Source: Linepithema humile
Taxonomy: Eukaryota; Arthropoda; Insecta; Hymenoptera; Formicidae
Direction of reading: 5' to 3'
Assembly: GCF_040581485.1 (NCBI RefSeq)
Contig: NC_090128.1
Coordinates: 42,376,931-42,440,930 of the forward strand
Length of the DNA stretch: 64,000 nucleotides
Under the pieces are notes generated by a model. The model had not been told where the DNA came from and ran no database searches. It was given only the letters and a program-made list of their open reading frames with translations. A program made the translations under genes and the position numbers. Shown here in pieces: positions 12,510-26,200 of this stretch (position 1 is the first letter of the stretch; the number at the start of each line of letters is the position of its first letter).

Positions 12510-15500
12510 ATGACGACATACGAGGATTTTATTCAACAAAACGAGGATCGCGACGGCGTGCGTTTCACATGGAATGTTTGGCCCTCATCGCGTATCGATG
12601 CTACTAGACTGGTTGTACCGCTGGGCACTTTGTATCAACCGATTAAAGAACGAGCGGATCTTCCACCGATTCAGTATGATCCAGTTTTGTGTACAAGATC
12701 TACATGCAGAGCCATTCTAAATCCGTTATGTCAAGTGGATTATCGTGCAAAACTGTGGGTCTGCAATTTCTGCTTTCAGAGAAATCCTGTAAGAAAAGAA
12801 CTTTACTCTCTTCATACTAAGTTAAACTGTTTTAACTTTTAATAATTTGGTTTAAACTGTTGCTCAATTTGAAGTAAATCTATAGTGTGAGTTGTAAAAC
12901 AAATTTACTTCTATATATGTTAATTGTTAAAATAATACAGTTTAGTTTACCAAAACCAAAACTTATTTCTTTGTTTTAAACATGATCAACATATGTTTAA
13001 AATACAATATTCATGTATGTTTTCAGTTTCCACCACAGTATGCTGCAATTTCGGAACAACATCAGCCAGCCGAGCTTATTCCAATGTTTTCAACAATTGA
13101 ATATACAATAATGGTAAATAATAGATAAAATTAAATTTTTATTTGTTAAAAGAGGTATTTTAGGAGGAAAATATATGCAAAAATTTATATAATTTATTAT
13201 TTTCTATGTACATCAATGAAATTATATATTAAATATTTCATCTGTACACAGTGTTATTATTATTTTAGCGTGCACAGTGTTTACCACCAATATTTCTACT
13301 TGTTGTGGATACATGTTTGGATGAAGAAGAATTAGGAGCGCTTAAAGATTCATTACAAATGTCATTATCTCTGCTTCCACCAAATGCTCTTATTGGTCTT
13401 ATTACGTTTGGCAGAATGGTTCAAGTTCATGAATTGGGATGCGATGGATGTAGTAAAAGTTATGTATTTCGTGGCACAAAGGATCTTCAACCGAAACAAA
13501 TTCAAGATATGTTAGGTAAGAATTAATTTAATAAAAATCAAAATTTGTATGTTCCATTAAGTTATTGTTATTGAGAAAGAAGAGTAGATTTTTATTATTT
13601 TTATTCTTTGATATTGAATCAGTGTTATTTCATTGTATCTTGTTATATCTTATCGCTAGGTATAGGCAGACCGATCCCAGGACAAAATCCAAACCAACCA
13701 AGAGCGCCTGGTGTGCAACCTTTGCCGCCTGCCAATCGCTTTTTACAACCAGTACACAAGTGCGATATGAGTTTGACGGATCTTTTAGGAGAGTTACAAC
13801 GTGATCCATGGCCTGTCGGACCAGGAAAACGTCCATTACGATCCACAGGTGTAGCATTGGCAGTTGCCACCGGTCTCTTTGAAGCTAGTTATGCAAATAC
13901 TGGTGGCAGGTAAATATTATGCCGAAATCGCTTGTTAAGATTAATGAATCACTCAGTATATTATAATCAATGTTATAATTAACATCTTTAAACATGATAT
14001 TTTAGGATTTTGCTGTTCGTTGGTGGACCTTGTTCTCAAGGACCTGGTCAAGTTGTCACTGATGATTTACGACAACCAATTAGATCGCATCATGATATAC
14101 AAAAGGATAATGCCAAGCATATGAAAAAAGCAACCAAGCATTATGATGCACTCGCATCACGCGCTGCAACTAACGGTCACATAATAGATATTTATTCTTG
14201 TGCTCTTGACCAAACTGGTTTGTTAGAAATGCGACAATGCTGTAATTCCACCGGCGGTCACATGGTGATGGGAGATTCCTTTAATTCTTCCTTATTTAAA
14301 CAAACCTTTCAAAGAGTTTTTACTAAGGATACTAAGGGCGATTTGAAAATGGCATTCAACGCCACTTTAGAAGTAAAAACGTCTCGAGAAATTAAGGTTT
14401 CCGGAGCTATTGGACCTTGCGTATCATTGGGAGTGAAAGGATCTAGTGTCGGAGAACAAGAAGTAGGTTTAGGTGGCACTTGCCAGTGGAAATTTTGTTC
14501 ATTGACACCATCTACAACAACATCATTATTTTTTGAAGTTGTAAATCAACATACAGCACCAATTCCGCAAGGTGGAAGAGGCTGTATTCAATTCATTACT
14601 CAATATCAACACAGCAGTGGACAAAAAAGAATCCGGGTTACTACTATCGCAAGAAAGCAAGTCATCATTTTTTTATTGTGTTACATCACAACGACATTTG
14701 TATGAATAGTTTTTTTTAACACTAATATATGCATTATTATTTTTCATAAAACTACAGTTGGGCAGATGCATCGTCATCCTTGCATCATGTAAGCGCTGGA
14801 TTCGATCAGGAAGCAGCAGCTGTTCTTATGTCACGTTTAGCTGTGTTTAAAGCAGAAAGTGATGATGGTCCAGATGTCTTAAGATGGGTTGATCGCATGT
14901 TGATTAGGCTTGTTAGTTTTTATTATGAATTACATGATAAAGTGTACCATTTTATATTTATAATTTTCGTATATTTTGAATTAAAATTTGATTTTTTCAG
15001 TGTCAAAAATTCGGAGAGTATGCAAAAGATGATCCAAATAGCTTCAGATTAGCGGAAAATTTTTCTTTATATCCACAATTTATGTATCACTTGCGTAGAT
15101 CGCAATTCTTACAAGTATTCAATAATTCACCGGATGAAACTAGTTTTTATAGGTAAGTTTCTTTTTCTTTCACGATATGCACATGAATAATACCACATAT
15201 ATTATCACTTATGCGTTATTTGAAAACTGATCAATTAAGTATCGGACAACAAGAAAATTCGTGCAATTATGCTGATAATAAATTTCACAAAAAATCGTAC
15301 AAATATCTTAAAAAAAGTTTTCATCACATTGGATACAATTGTGTAAGTATATATATATGATTTTTTTGATATTCAGGCATATGCTCATGCGTGAAGATTT
15401 AACAAATTCTTTGATTATGGTCCAACCAATCTTGTATAGTTATGGATTTAATGGTCCTCCAGAGCCTGTATTATTAGACACTTCGTCTATTCAGCCTGAG

Positions 15501-17589
15501 AGAATTCTATTAATGGATACATTTTTCCAAATACTTATATTTCACGGAGAGGTAATTATAAATACATCTCTATAATTAAGTTATTGACCTTATGCATGAG
15601 ATCGTGTGATTGCGGAATCTTATCTTTAAATGTTCTAATTTCTAAGCGATATAAGCACTTTAAATTTTAAAACGTCTAGAGTAAAACACACTCCCTCTTT
15701 ATGATTTTAAATGTTGTCTAAATTAAAAATCAAGATACTGATTAGAGAAAAAGCTTTTTAAATGTGTGCTATGTTTTAGAATATTTTAAGATAGAAAAAA
15801 AATAGCAAAAGAAAAGAATATAACAAAAAAAAAAAAAAATAATGAAAACACTAGACACAAACACACCAAGCGTATGTCTACATGTGTAACTTTAAATACA
15901 CACAACGAATTTATACATTTATTTGTATTATTTCCATATTCAAAAACCAACTAAACTCTATGAACGATAAAATTGAACTGTATGTTATTTGCAGACTATT
16001 GCACAGTGGCGACAGTTAAAATATCAGGATCTACCAGAATATGAAAATTTTCGACAATTATTAGCAGCACCTGTTGATGATGCCGCTGAGATATTAGGTG
16101 GTAGATTTCCTGCACCTCGGTATATTGATACAGAACAAGGTGGTTCTCAAGCTAGATTCTTATTAAGTAAAGTCAACCCGAGTCAGACTCACAATAATAT
16201 GTACGCTTATGGCGCGGTGAGTATACATTTATATTTTATATTTTTACATGTTTTGTGAGATTAAAAATTATTAAATTGGACGTTAAAAATTGTTAAATAA
16301 TAGACAATAGATATTTATCACAGAAGATACTTTAGGTAAAAATAAACAAAAAAGTTATTAATTTTACATAAAAAAAGGATTTATTTTAATTGTATATAAA
16401 TAATAAACATATCAAACATTTTTTATTAATATCTAAAATTTTAAATACTATAGTTTCCATTTTTAACTTTGGTTCTAACAAAATTGTTTTAAATTGTGAA
16501 AAAAATGTATGTACAATATAGTCTTCTTAACATGATTCCAATTTAAGAGGCTTATCAAAATGCTAAAAATTAAGAAATTGCAAATGATTTTGATATTTAA
16601 TTAAATTTTTTCCGATTAAAAAAAATTCCGATAAAAAAAAGATCCAAGAATCTGTAACTAAAAAGACAGGAAATCTGTATAAGTGTTTGTGAAAGTTACG
16701 TACGTGTAATTGTGTAATGTTTTTTTATGTTACCGTGATCCTGTAAACTAGGGGATGCCGATACCTAATGGGGTGTGTTATTTTATTTATTTATTTATTT
16801 ATTTATTTTCTTTTCTATGTATTTAGCTGCTTTGGTGATGGGATTATTTATATAATGAATAACATTGATAGTATTTATGAAAATATCTTTTGATTTTAGA
16901 GTTTAATTTATGAAATGTTTTTTTTTCTTAATTGGGTCACTAGTCAATTTTTTTCTAAAAGTAAATTTATTTTAACTCCCCCAAAAATTCTAAAACAATT
17001 TTCGGTATATCTGTGACATAAAAAATTTTATTTAAAAATTTTTTAATTAAAATTGTTAAAATATTGTTAAGTAAGCAAAGCCAATTCGTGTGGAAAATAT
17101 TTCGATTAAATTAATTTAAATTGAGAGAATCATTAATTTTCACAAGTTAAATTAATTTTACGAGGCATTTTTCTATATAAACTGTTAATAAAAATCTCTT
17201 TCTTCTCCTTTCTTTGCTCTCTTTCCCTACTTCCATTTTTTTCTCATGCATGTTTTTGGGTATATATATATATTTTCTTTAATTAATCATATAATTTAAA
17301 TGTCTACCATATATTATTTATTTAAAAACTAAAATTAATTTAATATATAAAATTAGAAAATTTTGATAACATTTGGAAAAAAGTAATTTTTCATGTAAAA
17401 ATTAAAAATAATGAAAAAATATAAATTATCTCATGTCTTTATAATTAAGCGTAATAAATAGTTATCTTATTTTGTTTGGTTTATTTATTTGGTTTATAGG
17501 AGAGTGGAGCACCTGTTCTGACGGATGATGTCAGTTTGCAAGTATTTATGGAGCATTTGAAGAAATTAGCTGTGTCATCTACAGCATAA
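12510..17589 (+). CDS. Sec23: COPII coat subunit Sec23
   Basis: Ten exons join in frame: 12510-12788, 13027-13113, 13269-13515, 13660-13909, 14006-14656, 14758-14911, 15001-15152, 15377-15551, 15995-16216 and 17500-17589. They encode 768 residues, matching the animal family length. Sec23 is the Sar1 GTPase-activating inner-coat subunit, paired with Sec24 at ER exit sites. The zinc-binding cysteines are at 61, 66, 85 and 88. Then come the trunk (IFLLVVDTCLDEEELGALKD, MSLSLLPPNALIGLITFGRM), the helical region, and the gelsolin-like domain with GGSQARFLLSKVNPSQTHNN, which contains the conserved catalytic Arg. The C-terminus LQVFMEHLKKLAVSSTA is typical. The intron 14657-14757 has a GC donor. The last intron (16217-17499) is 1.3 kb and very AT-rich, with nothing recognisable in it. 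Confidence 0.97.
14657..14757 (+). other. GC-AG intron in Sec23
   Basis: The conserved peptide TTIARNWADA requires the exon to end at 14656, immediately before GCAAGT, and to resume at 14758 after ACAG. No GT at this boundary keeps the frame. The remaining donor positions match the GC-AG consensus, in which GC replaces GT in an otherwise strong U1 site. Confidence 0.9.
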
Positions 17590-18381
17590 ATTAATAATCA
17601 TTAAATACATAAGTATATGTTAGGGTAAACAACCATTTATTATATGAACAATTTATATTTGCAAGAAATAACCGATAAAATAAATAGGAATATGTATAAA
17701 AATTCTATAAAAATAATCTAGAAAAATAAAGTGAACAAAAAAATTGAATGTGTAAATATAAGATTTGTAGCAAATATAAATTTATGGGGATTTCAAAATA
17801 TGAGAAAAGTTAAATCTCTTCTACAATAAATAACATTTATTTAAGAAAATATTTAATTGTTGTTATTTAAAAACCCGTATGTAAAAATATTTAGATGTTC
17901 TAGATAATATATTTGAACATCTACCATAAAATCTATTTATGTTTACTTACCTTTTTATGTTTTCATGGTTTTTAAGCTAGATTCCAGTTGATTTCATTTA
18001 ATAACATCAGGTAAAAAATACGCCACAAAAAAATCGAAATTAATTAGTATTAACTAATTAAATATTAGTATTAACTAAATATTAGTATTAACTAATTCTA
18101 AATATATCCTTTTACGTGCAAAATATATAATACTTTTTATATGCAAAATAATTTAACTTCTGTATGTGCCACTCTTCTTGTCTGCAATATTTTTAAAAAT
18201 AAATTTATTTATAGATTACAATAGGTCATCTTGTATATTCAAAGTTAAAGAATACAAGTGCAAAAATAATATAAATCATTAACATAATCGATTTAAAATA
18301 TGAAAATGTATCTAAAATAGATTTTGTAAACTGACAAAAAATGTCTTAATTGCTAAACCCTTTAATTACCGCGGTTAAAAG
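17590..18381. other. Intergenic region between convergent genes
   Basis: This is an AT-rich 3' region between Sec23 (+) and the four-TM gene (-). A short direct repeat, TTAGTATTAACTAA, recurs three times at about 18043-18095. I see no gene here. Confidence 0.7.
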
Positions 18382-21300
18382 TCATGAAAAAGTTTTCGCA
18401 GTTCCGATTTCGCTACCGTAGTGACTGGAAGCCTTGGATTTTCTATCTGGATCCATCGCAATTGAAATAAATTCCTCGGAAATTCTTTTGTCCAATCCGG
18501 TGTAAGTCTGCGCCAAATCCACTTGATCCTTATCAATCGATGACATCCTCTTCAGGGACTCGTTCTTGGTCTCGAGGTGCTGTTTTCTCTCTGACCTCTC
18601 CTGATCCATGATTTGCTGACGTTTGTGTTTTGGATGGAACTAAATCCAATCACGCTTGTCAATTATGAATAAGCAATTATTCAACACGATTAAATGAATC
18701 GTTAAATGAATTAAGTTGCATTAAAAGGACAAGAGGCACGTCTAAAAAGTGTGCATAAGAATTTTTGACTTACTATAAATCATGTTAGTTATTAAATTTT
18801 CAAGACATTTTTTATTGGATTATTTTAACTACAAAATTTCAATTTTTTTTTTTTATTAAGCCGTGTTATTTGCTTTGATTTTACATTCAAAAACTCACTG
18901 ATTGAGACGATGGTCGTCCACTGTACGGGAGCATGTGGGGCAACACGGGTACGATATTGTATGGCATTGATGTGGTAATCGGAAGAGATCCAGCAGGCAT
19001 GAATCCTCCAGGCGGAAACTTGCCAGGCGTTGGCGGCATGCCGTACGGTGACTGTAATCGTGTAACCCTTTCAGTTTTCAGTGTGAACTTTCTTCTCTCT
19101 TTTGCTCTCAAAATTAACTCTTATATTCTACAACATTGTTCTCGATTACTAATGATTAATATCACATTTCAACAAATGTGTTATATGTTAACGATATTTC
19201 TCGCGTGTTTCTTTTCAAATTCCTACAATTGCAAGCTTATTTTAATTATGAGACATTTATATTCAAATTGCAACAAAGTAAACATTCCCAACGATTCATC
19301 CGGAAGAATTTTTCTTCGACTTTCTAACGCGCGTGTCACTCACTCTCTCACTGTACCACACGCGCGCGTTGACCTGTTCCCCTTACATTGACGATAAGAG
19401 ATTGCAGCTGGAGGAGACTATGGGAAAAGAGGCGTTTACCTGCATCATCGGATGCATCGGCATCGGTATCGGCTGCACTACGTAAATTGGTGGCTGCTGG
19501 TTCTTGGTTGGCACGTGTTTTTGCGCGATGACCCATTGATGGACCATGTTGTCGGTCTTCAGATGACCGTTGCTCGCCGTCTCGTTTGCGGAACTCGCTC
19601 GTAAACAGCCGCACAATTTCGGTGTCAAGGTTAAACAGCTATAGCCGGACACTAACAATTCCGCTACGCTGGCCACCAGTAAGCCGATGCTCGCCAGTAA
19701 ACCCGCCAAGCCGTCGTCTACTTCCATCACTTGGCTGTCGTCGCCCTAAAAGGATACTGCTGTCAGATCCTTATGAGAAATGTTAAAGTTCCTAGTTCCT
19801 CCACTGCGGTTTCATCTGTCATACTTTTTACAAAAGAAAAATTCACATTTCTTCCAACGTAATAATCTAACACAGAGGAATCAGGAATTTTAATCTTTTA
19901 TTCTAGATTTGCTTTTATGATAATTGCACTTGATAAGTAATTGCGCGTTTTGTGAAATATATGAAACGCCTGTAGGCATCTTAATTTAAGATAGTTAACA
20001 TAGTGGATTTTCAATGGGAATCTAAAGAACCTCTTTTATATGCAAAAAGTATTATTTTTAATTATTTCTTGTAATTCAGTTCGATAATGTAAGTACTTGA
20101 AACTTTGGAACAAACTAAGATTGATTCTTCAACATGTAAAAAATACAAATCTTCAGCAGAATCTCTTTGATTTGGATCTTTAATAACAATTCGAATGACT
20201 TCAATAAAGACAAATTATCCGAAAAAGTTTCACCTTATTCTAGAATAATCATCTTTTAGAATAAATCTGCACGGTAATTTACGTAAAGAGCGAGAATAGG
20301 CCTTGCAGAATAGTATGACAAAACTGTTTCAAGAATGCGCCGCTCAGAATAATTCATATTTCATACGAAATAGATTAATATCAAATGATATTTTTTCTAC
20401 AAGTTTTGCAAAGTTTTGAGTAGAAACATTATCGTGCATGCGCGTATACTAATGTGAGCATTCACTCGTGAACCGCGTAACAATAATCTCTTATACGTTT
20501 TGCGTGGTCGCGATCTTGGAACTTCATAGTGCTCGCGCAGCTTGGCCGCATTTTAGCATTGGCATTAAGAACTTTCTCCAAGAGGCGGTTAAACGATTTT
20601 ATCGGACATGAGCCACGTATATTAAAACTGGCCAATCTGATCGGCTAGATAACAATTTATATGCAGCGAAGCATTTTTCGCGAGTGCCCAAACTGTTACC
20701 AAGCCTCGAAAGTCTGTTACTATGTCATTGATTTGCTACCTTTCTTTTATTCTTTCATAAACGTAATAATATATTTTCAGAGTTTTCAAGTAAATTTGTT
20801 TACACGTGCAGTTATAATATAAATTTTCTCGATTTATTTATAGCTATTTAAAGCAAAAAAATTATTTTGCATCTTTTAGAAAAATTTTCCACTTAAAAAA
20901 GTAATATTTGACGTTAAATTCGGATAGTATATTTTTATATGTATGCGAAATCACAATTTATTAATATATATAAATAAATATATAAATTTGAAATGCCAGA
21001 AAAGTTAAAAGCAGTTATATTTCAAATGTATATCACTTTTTCTAAAAACAAATCCCCCACTTTTTTTTAACTATCCAATATGCGACACCGATACTGCAAA
21101 TCGAGATTAACTACGACGCATGTCGGCGTGTCTATATATTAATTAATGATAAAGTTCCGTGAACCTCATTAATTAGTGCCGCCAGCGATGCACTCTTGAT
21201 CTTTATCGGGTTTGCGCTTGTATGCTTAGCGTACAACCCGTGAGCACGAACAGAGCAAATAATCAGCACGAAACAAGTTGGCATCGTTAAAACGATGGTG

Positions 21301-23293
21301 ATTTAGAAATAATAATATTTCGAGCAAACAAAATATCGAAGACAATTACGGGCAATTCTTCTCTCATTAATAACTTAAGCTAATAATTCGTCATAATTGT
21401 ACTCTCTCTTATGTTGTTAACTCTTCAGCATCGATGAAGAAGAAATCAATGTAAAATGTCATAATTGACAAAATCTTAACTTTTTTTTCAAAATTTACAT
21501 AATTTTTATAATATACGTCATATAGTTAAAACAAGAAGTAGTCAAAAAGAACATACCGAGAAGCTGAGGAGCGAAACTTCAGGTACTCTCTGCGAGTCTC
21601 TGACGACCGCCGTCAAAGCTGTTATAGCTGCCATATTCGAAAGGGCAAGAGCAATCAGGCTGGAAGCGAGATGAGCAGACGAGAAAGCGGAATTTGTTTT
21701 AGTGGATGACGTTGCTAAGGTCGCAACTACTCCAAGCGCGCCAGTAACCAAAGCTCCAGCACCTGCCCAGAGTCCTGCACCAGAATTGCCCAAGGAAGCG
21801 CCGTGGACGAGCACCAAGACGCCGAAGACGACCAAAACGATACCTAAATATGACGCGAAATAACACGGTGAAATTAATATTTGTTTCATTTCTGCAGAAT
21901 CAATTTTTATATAATATATGTATATATTATAATTAATATATAATACATTATAAATTTATATTATGTTACATATTACATTATATAATAATATTATATGCGT
22001 ATAGCGATATATAAAGATAATATAAAAAGATCGAATATGTAGATTATGTTATTTTTGCGCAGTAAACACTCAAATCAACTTTTAATAAACTAAATTTGGA
22101 ATGAAAGCTATATTGACTCTTGTTGACAAAAAACATTTTCAGTAAGAAATCAGAAAGACAAGTGAGAGTCAATGTGCGGTTAAAGAAAGCGCAGCTCTCA
22201 CTAACCTTTTCAATTTCCCACATTCAATTGTGTATTCATGGTATATCAATATTCAATAATTTAAAAGTTTTATATTTTTAAACTCGCAAATCGAAATACT
22301 AGAGCAAGAAAGTTCTCGAAAAATTAAGTGATAAAAGTCTAATTTTTTATCCTGAGTAGTTTATAAAATATAATAATTACATTCTGTATGTACATATATA
22401 TGTATGTACATACATATACATATATAAAAACACACAACTTTCTTCATATAAATAAAATTTCTATGATTATTTTGTACGTTACACATAAAATTGTGCGCAA
22501 TTAAATGGCAATAATTTGAAGTAAAAATATTCGTGCGTGCGTTATCGAAAAATCATGATACGAATGTTGAATGTACATAAATCAGAAATCAACGTAAGAG
22601 TGAAAACTTAATTTAGAAAGTTGTATACATGCAACTTATTGTGCACAATTGTATAAAGTACGCTCTTTGCGTTAAAGCAATTTATTCTTCCTCAACTGAC
22701 ATTTAGAGACAAGTAATTATATTGTTTCTAGCGTTAAGTACTAGTTTCCATGTACAAAGTCATTTGGTAAGAATCAAGTGGAAGTAACATTAATCGCGCG
22801 AAAATGTATTCATTAATTACAGTTGAAGTAATCAAATAGTTGAAGATAATTCGCGGTATTTCAAGCACGATATTTCAACTAAATTTAATAAGTTTACAAA
22901 AAATTCCTGTTTATTTTGTCTGATATAAACAAAAATTTAATTAAAAATTTAGGAAAGAAAAAAATAAAATGTGTAAAATATAATACATTTTAGCTTTATG
23001 TGAGTGCGTATAAATGTGCCAAGAAACTTACCAAGCAACAATTGTCCGCATGACGTGAACATCAGCAGATTGGAATCGTCTTTCGTCTCGGAAGTCGTCT
23101 GCAAGTTCTGCCGATCTTCTGCATGCTTCGGCGGCTGATGCTGCTGCTGCTTCTCTGGGATGAGAACATCTTTGGAGTGTTTCGACTCTAGACAACTCTC
23201 CGGCTTTACCTCTGAATTGATTGAATCTTTCGAGCGACTTGAATTTTGACTTCTCACCGTAGAATCAAGCGCGATCGTCACTGTGTTCTCCAT
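18382..23293 (-). CDS. Four-transmembrane protein of unknown function (CD20/MS4A-like layout)
   Basis: Five exons join in frame: 23293-23032, 21843-21557, 19745-19440, 19051-18899 and 18639-18382. They encode 421 residues. The start ATG at 23293 has a good context (A at -3, G at +4). A polar Ser/Gln-rich N-terminus of about 75 residues is followed by hydrophobic segments at about 76-102, 112-132 and 138-162, then about 194-220. The tail is rich in Pro, Met and Tyr (PPIYVVQPIPMPMHP, YGMPPTPGKFPPGG) and ends in a charged segment. Both termini are probably cytosolic. The Gly/Ala-rich segment GLWAGAGALVTGALGVVATL recalls CD20-like (MS4A) and related tetraspan families, but I cannot assign it. The Pro/Tyr-rich tail could bind WW or SH3 domains (inference). 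Introns 1 and 2 (1.2 and 1.8 kb) contain nothing I can identify. Confidence 0.75.
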
Positions 23294-26200
23294 GATTTTT
23301 TTCGTCAATAGAATGAACTGCGCATTGTTGACTTTTCCGGTAATATCGTGTTTCGTCGTAATTATCTTACACGTTTAAAATAAGCTTCCGTCCGCAGTAT
23401 TTCGAAAGCAATTTTCACGATTGAAAATAGTCCTGGTGATATTTCAGTTGCGGCAATAATCGCGCTTTTCGATCGATTTGCAAAACTTCCACGATTTTTC
23501 ACCTGCTGTTGTATTGAGCGTGATCTTGCACCAGCACATTTTTACGTCGCGCTAAATTAGAAGTTGCTATAATTTCACAGAATCTTGCTGAAATGCGCGT
23601 CTCTTTCGTTCGAATTATGGTAAATTTAACTGGGATTATTGCATATTTAATCCAATTCTATTTGTATTAATTATTTTTAGATAGAAAATTCTTTTCAACG
23701 TATTCACAATTTTATATTTTATTATACATGAAGTATCTTTATAAAAATATAGATAAAAAACTATCTTTGATAAATTTGCCTCGTTTCTTGAATTTGGAGA
23801 AACCTTAAAAAATTACGTAATTACAAAATTGCGTAAAAAATATTTTGTATATGTTAGATAGATTTTGATAGATAGATTAATTATAACTGTTGATAGTTAT
23901 CGACTGATGTGACTGTCAATGATCGCGCTTGTGCTCTATGGAATTCCAAGCAAATTATTGAATGTTGTAATCACTGATTCGACTGGTGACATACGTAGGA
24001 TCATAATTATCTGAAAGTACAAGAAAAATACCATTGCAGCTTTTTACAAGATAGCAAATTTCATCATCTAAAATAATTCTTTTACTCATATTTCGATTTG
24101 GTATTTGCATATAAATTTTGAAAACCAGAAAAAAATAATTATTTAATTTTAGAGAATCGCAGAAACGTTAGAATATTTCTAACGATAAAACGGAAATGTT
24201 TCTTGAATTCACACAAAATTCAGCATCTTTTACAAAAGCTAATTTGTTTATCGCAAATTAGTGTTAGCGATTCCAAAAAGCAGAGATACCAAGTTTCGAA
24301 GCATATACGCTAAAATTATTTATCCGATGACTGTCATGTTGGATCCGTTATTTTATAATTTTGACTTCAGATTCGAAATCAAATTTTATTTCTGGAAGAA
24401 CGATTACGCAGGCTAATTCAAGAGTTAATAGCAGTCGATTAAACGTGATGAACATACAACCGAGTCTTCTATTTCTTGCACTTGTGAATAAACATATGTA
24501 ACGGACTGCTTCTACGGCTGCGAGGCATCTCGAAGCGTTTCGAGAACTTGATGGAGATCATTATTACATTCACTGGAGCGCTCTAGCCAGCATTCGTGAT
24601 ATCTTTTGCATTTTGTAATGTTTTCCTACTTTGTTCATCGCTTTCTACAGCGCCAACAGATATGTCTACTATTCTTTGCAATTCGAATAAAGATTCTTCA
24701 CTTTAATCAGTTTAATTATTGCATAGAATGTCTCGTATTTCATTGCATTTATGCAGTGAGCATAAAGATATAAACGCAAATTAACCATTTGGCTTTAACT
24801 ACACTCGCTCATAATCAAACGAACAACATTCACATAACGTCGAAATCTGCACTCACCAAAATTTTACCGATTTTAATTCTGAAATATCTTCCCCTTCCTT
24901 TTGCGCATTTATCGTAAACTGCAAATTATAGTGCACGCGGTTGTGCAATTTCAATATTGAAACGCGTGAAAATTATTTTCATACTTTCCCAATTAAAGAA
25001 ATCCATCTTTCTCATAAATCGCGCGAATAATCGCGAATTAACCTACCGAAGCGTAATCATTAGCGATTTCTTCATTTTACACGATCCATACATCGCACTG
25101 GTCGAAAATATTTGGGCGATACAGACTTCACACGCTGACACGATTAGCAGCAAGACCGCTTTGTGATGACAATCGCGATTCCGAAAAAATCTATCCGTAC
25201 GACTGATGTGTCGAGCATTCGATCGGTGACTGGAGCTACGCGTCGAGAAGTACAGGTAGGTTGCAGGTACACGCTACTCGTACTTGCCGCTCCTCTCTCT
25301 CTCCCTCTTTCTCTTTCTCCCACGTTTCTCGGACAGCTTCTTTCTCTTATTAGCACTCGCCCGCTTTTCCTTCTCTGACCGCCTTCTCTCCGCGCCGCGG
25401 ATTGGAATTTGCGAAATTAACGCAAGAGATCGATCACCTCGCATACCTTTGGTAGAAAATGCGTATTTGCAGGAAAGTTATGCGATCGCGACGTACTCAG
25501 TTTTCGCGTAAGATTTAATCACATTCTTATGGCTTTCTAGAAAATTAAGATTATTGCAGCAATTCACTAATCGTTTACAAAGCGGTTTTGATTATTGAGA
25601 TAAATTTACGCGACACAGAAGCGTTATATTATTCGTTTATTGTTTATTCAGTCCGATTCTTACTTCGTAGATGAATTGATTCGGTTAAATATGAATACAC
25701 AAAATCACATACATTTCGCATGAAAAAAATGGTGGAAAACGTTTTCAATTTTGCGATTCATTTTCCGCAATTGGGTATAATATATCCTTGTTTTATCTTC
25801 TCTTTCTTTTTCTCATGGTTTCTTAATCTCAAAGCGTGTATTAAAAGTGCTGTTATTCTTGCCTTTGCGCGCGTATGCGTTGAAATTTGCCGAGCATAGC
25901 GAGGTTACTCCAGATCAAGTCTAAAACTATCTTTTTATTGCAAATTCCGTTGATGTAAGATTAACGCGGCGCAATTATGAGAGAAGTATAACAATAAAAT
26001 AATAAATTATATGAATAAAACTGAAACAAGCGCTTTCAGAAAAAAGCGAAAATTATATTTTTTACATCTTAGACATTCTATATTCGTAATAATTATGTGT
26101 AGATTTAATTTTTCATATTTTTCTCATACTTTCTATACATTTTTCTTTCTATTTTTACGTAAACTTCGAGTAAATACTTTAACTTCAAAAAAGAGAAAGG

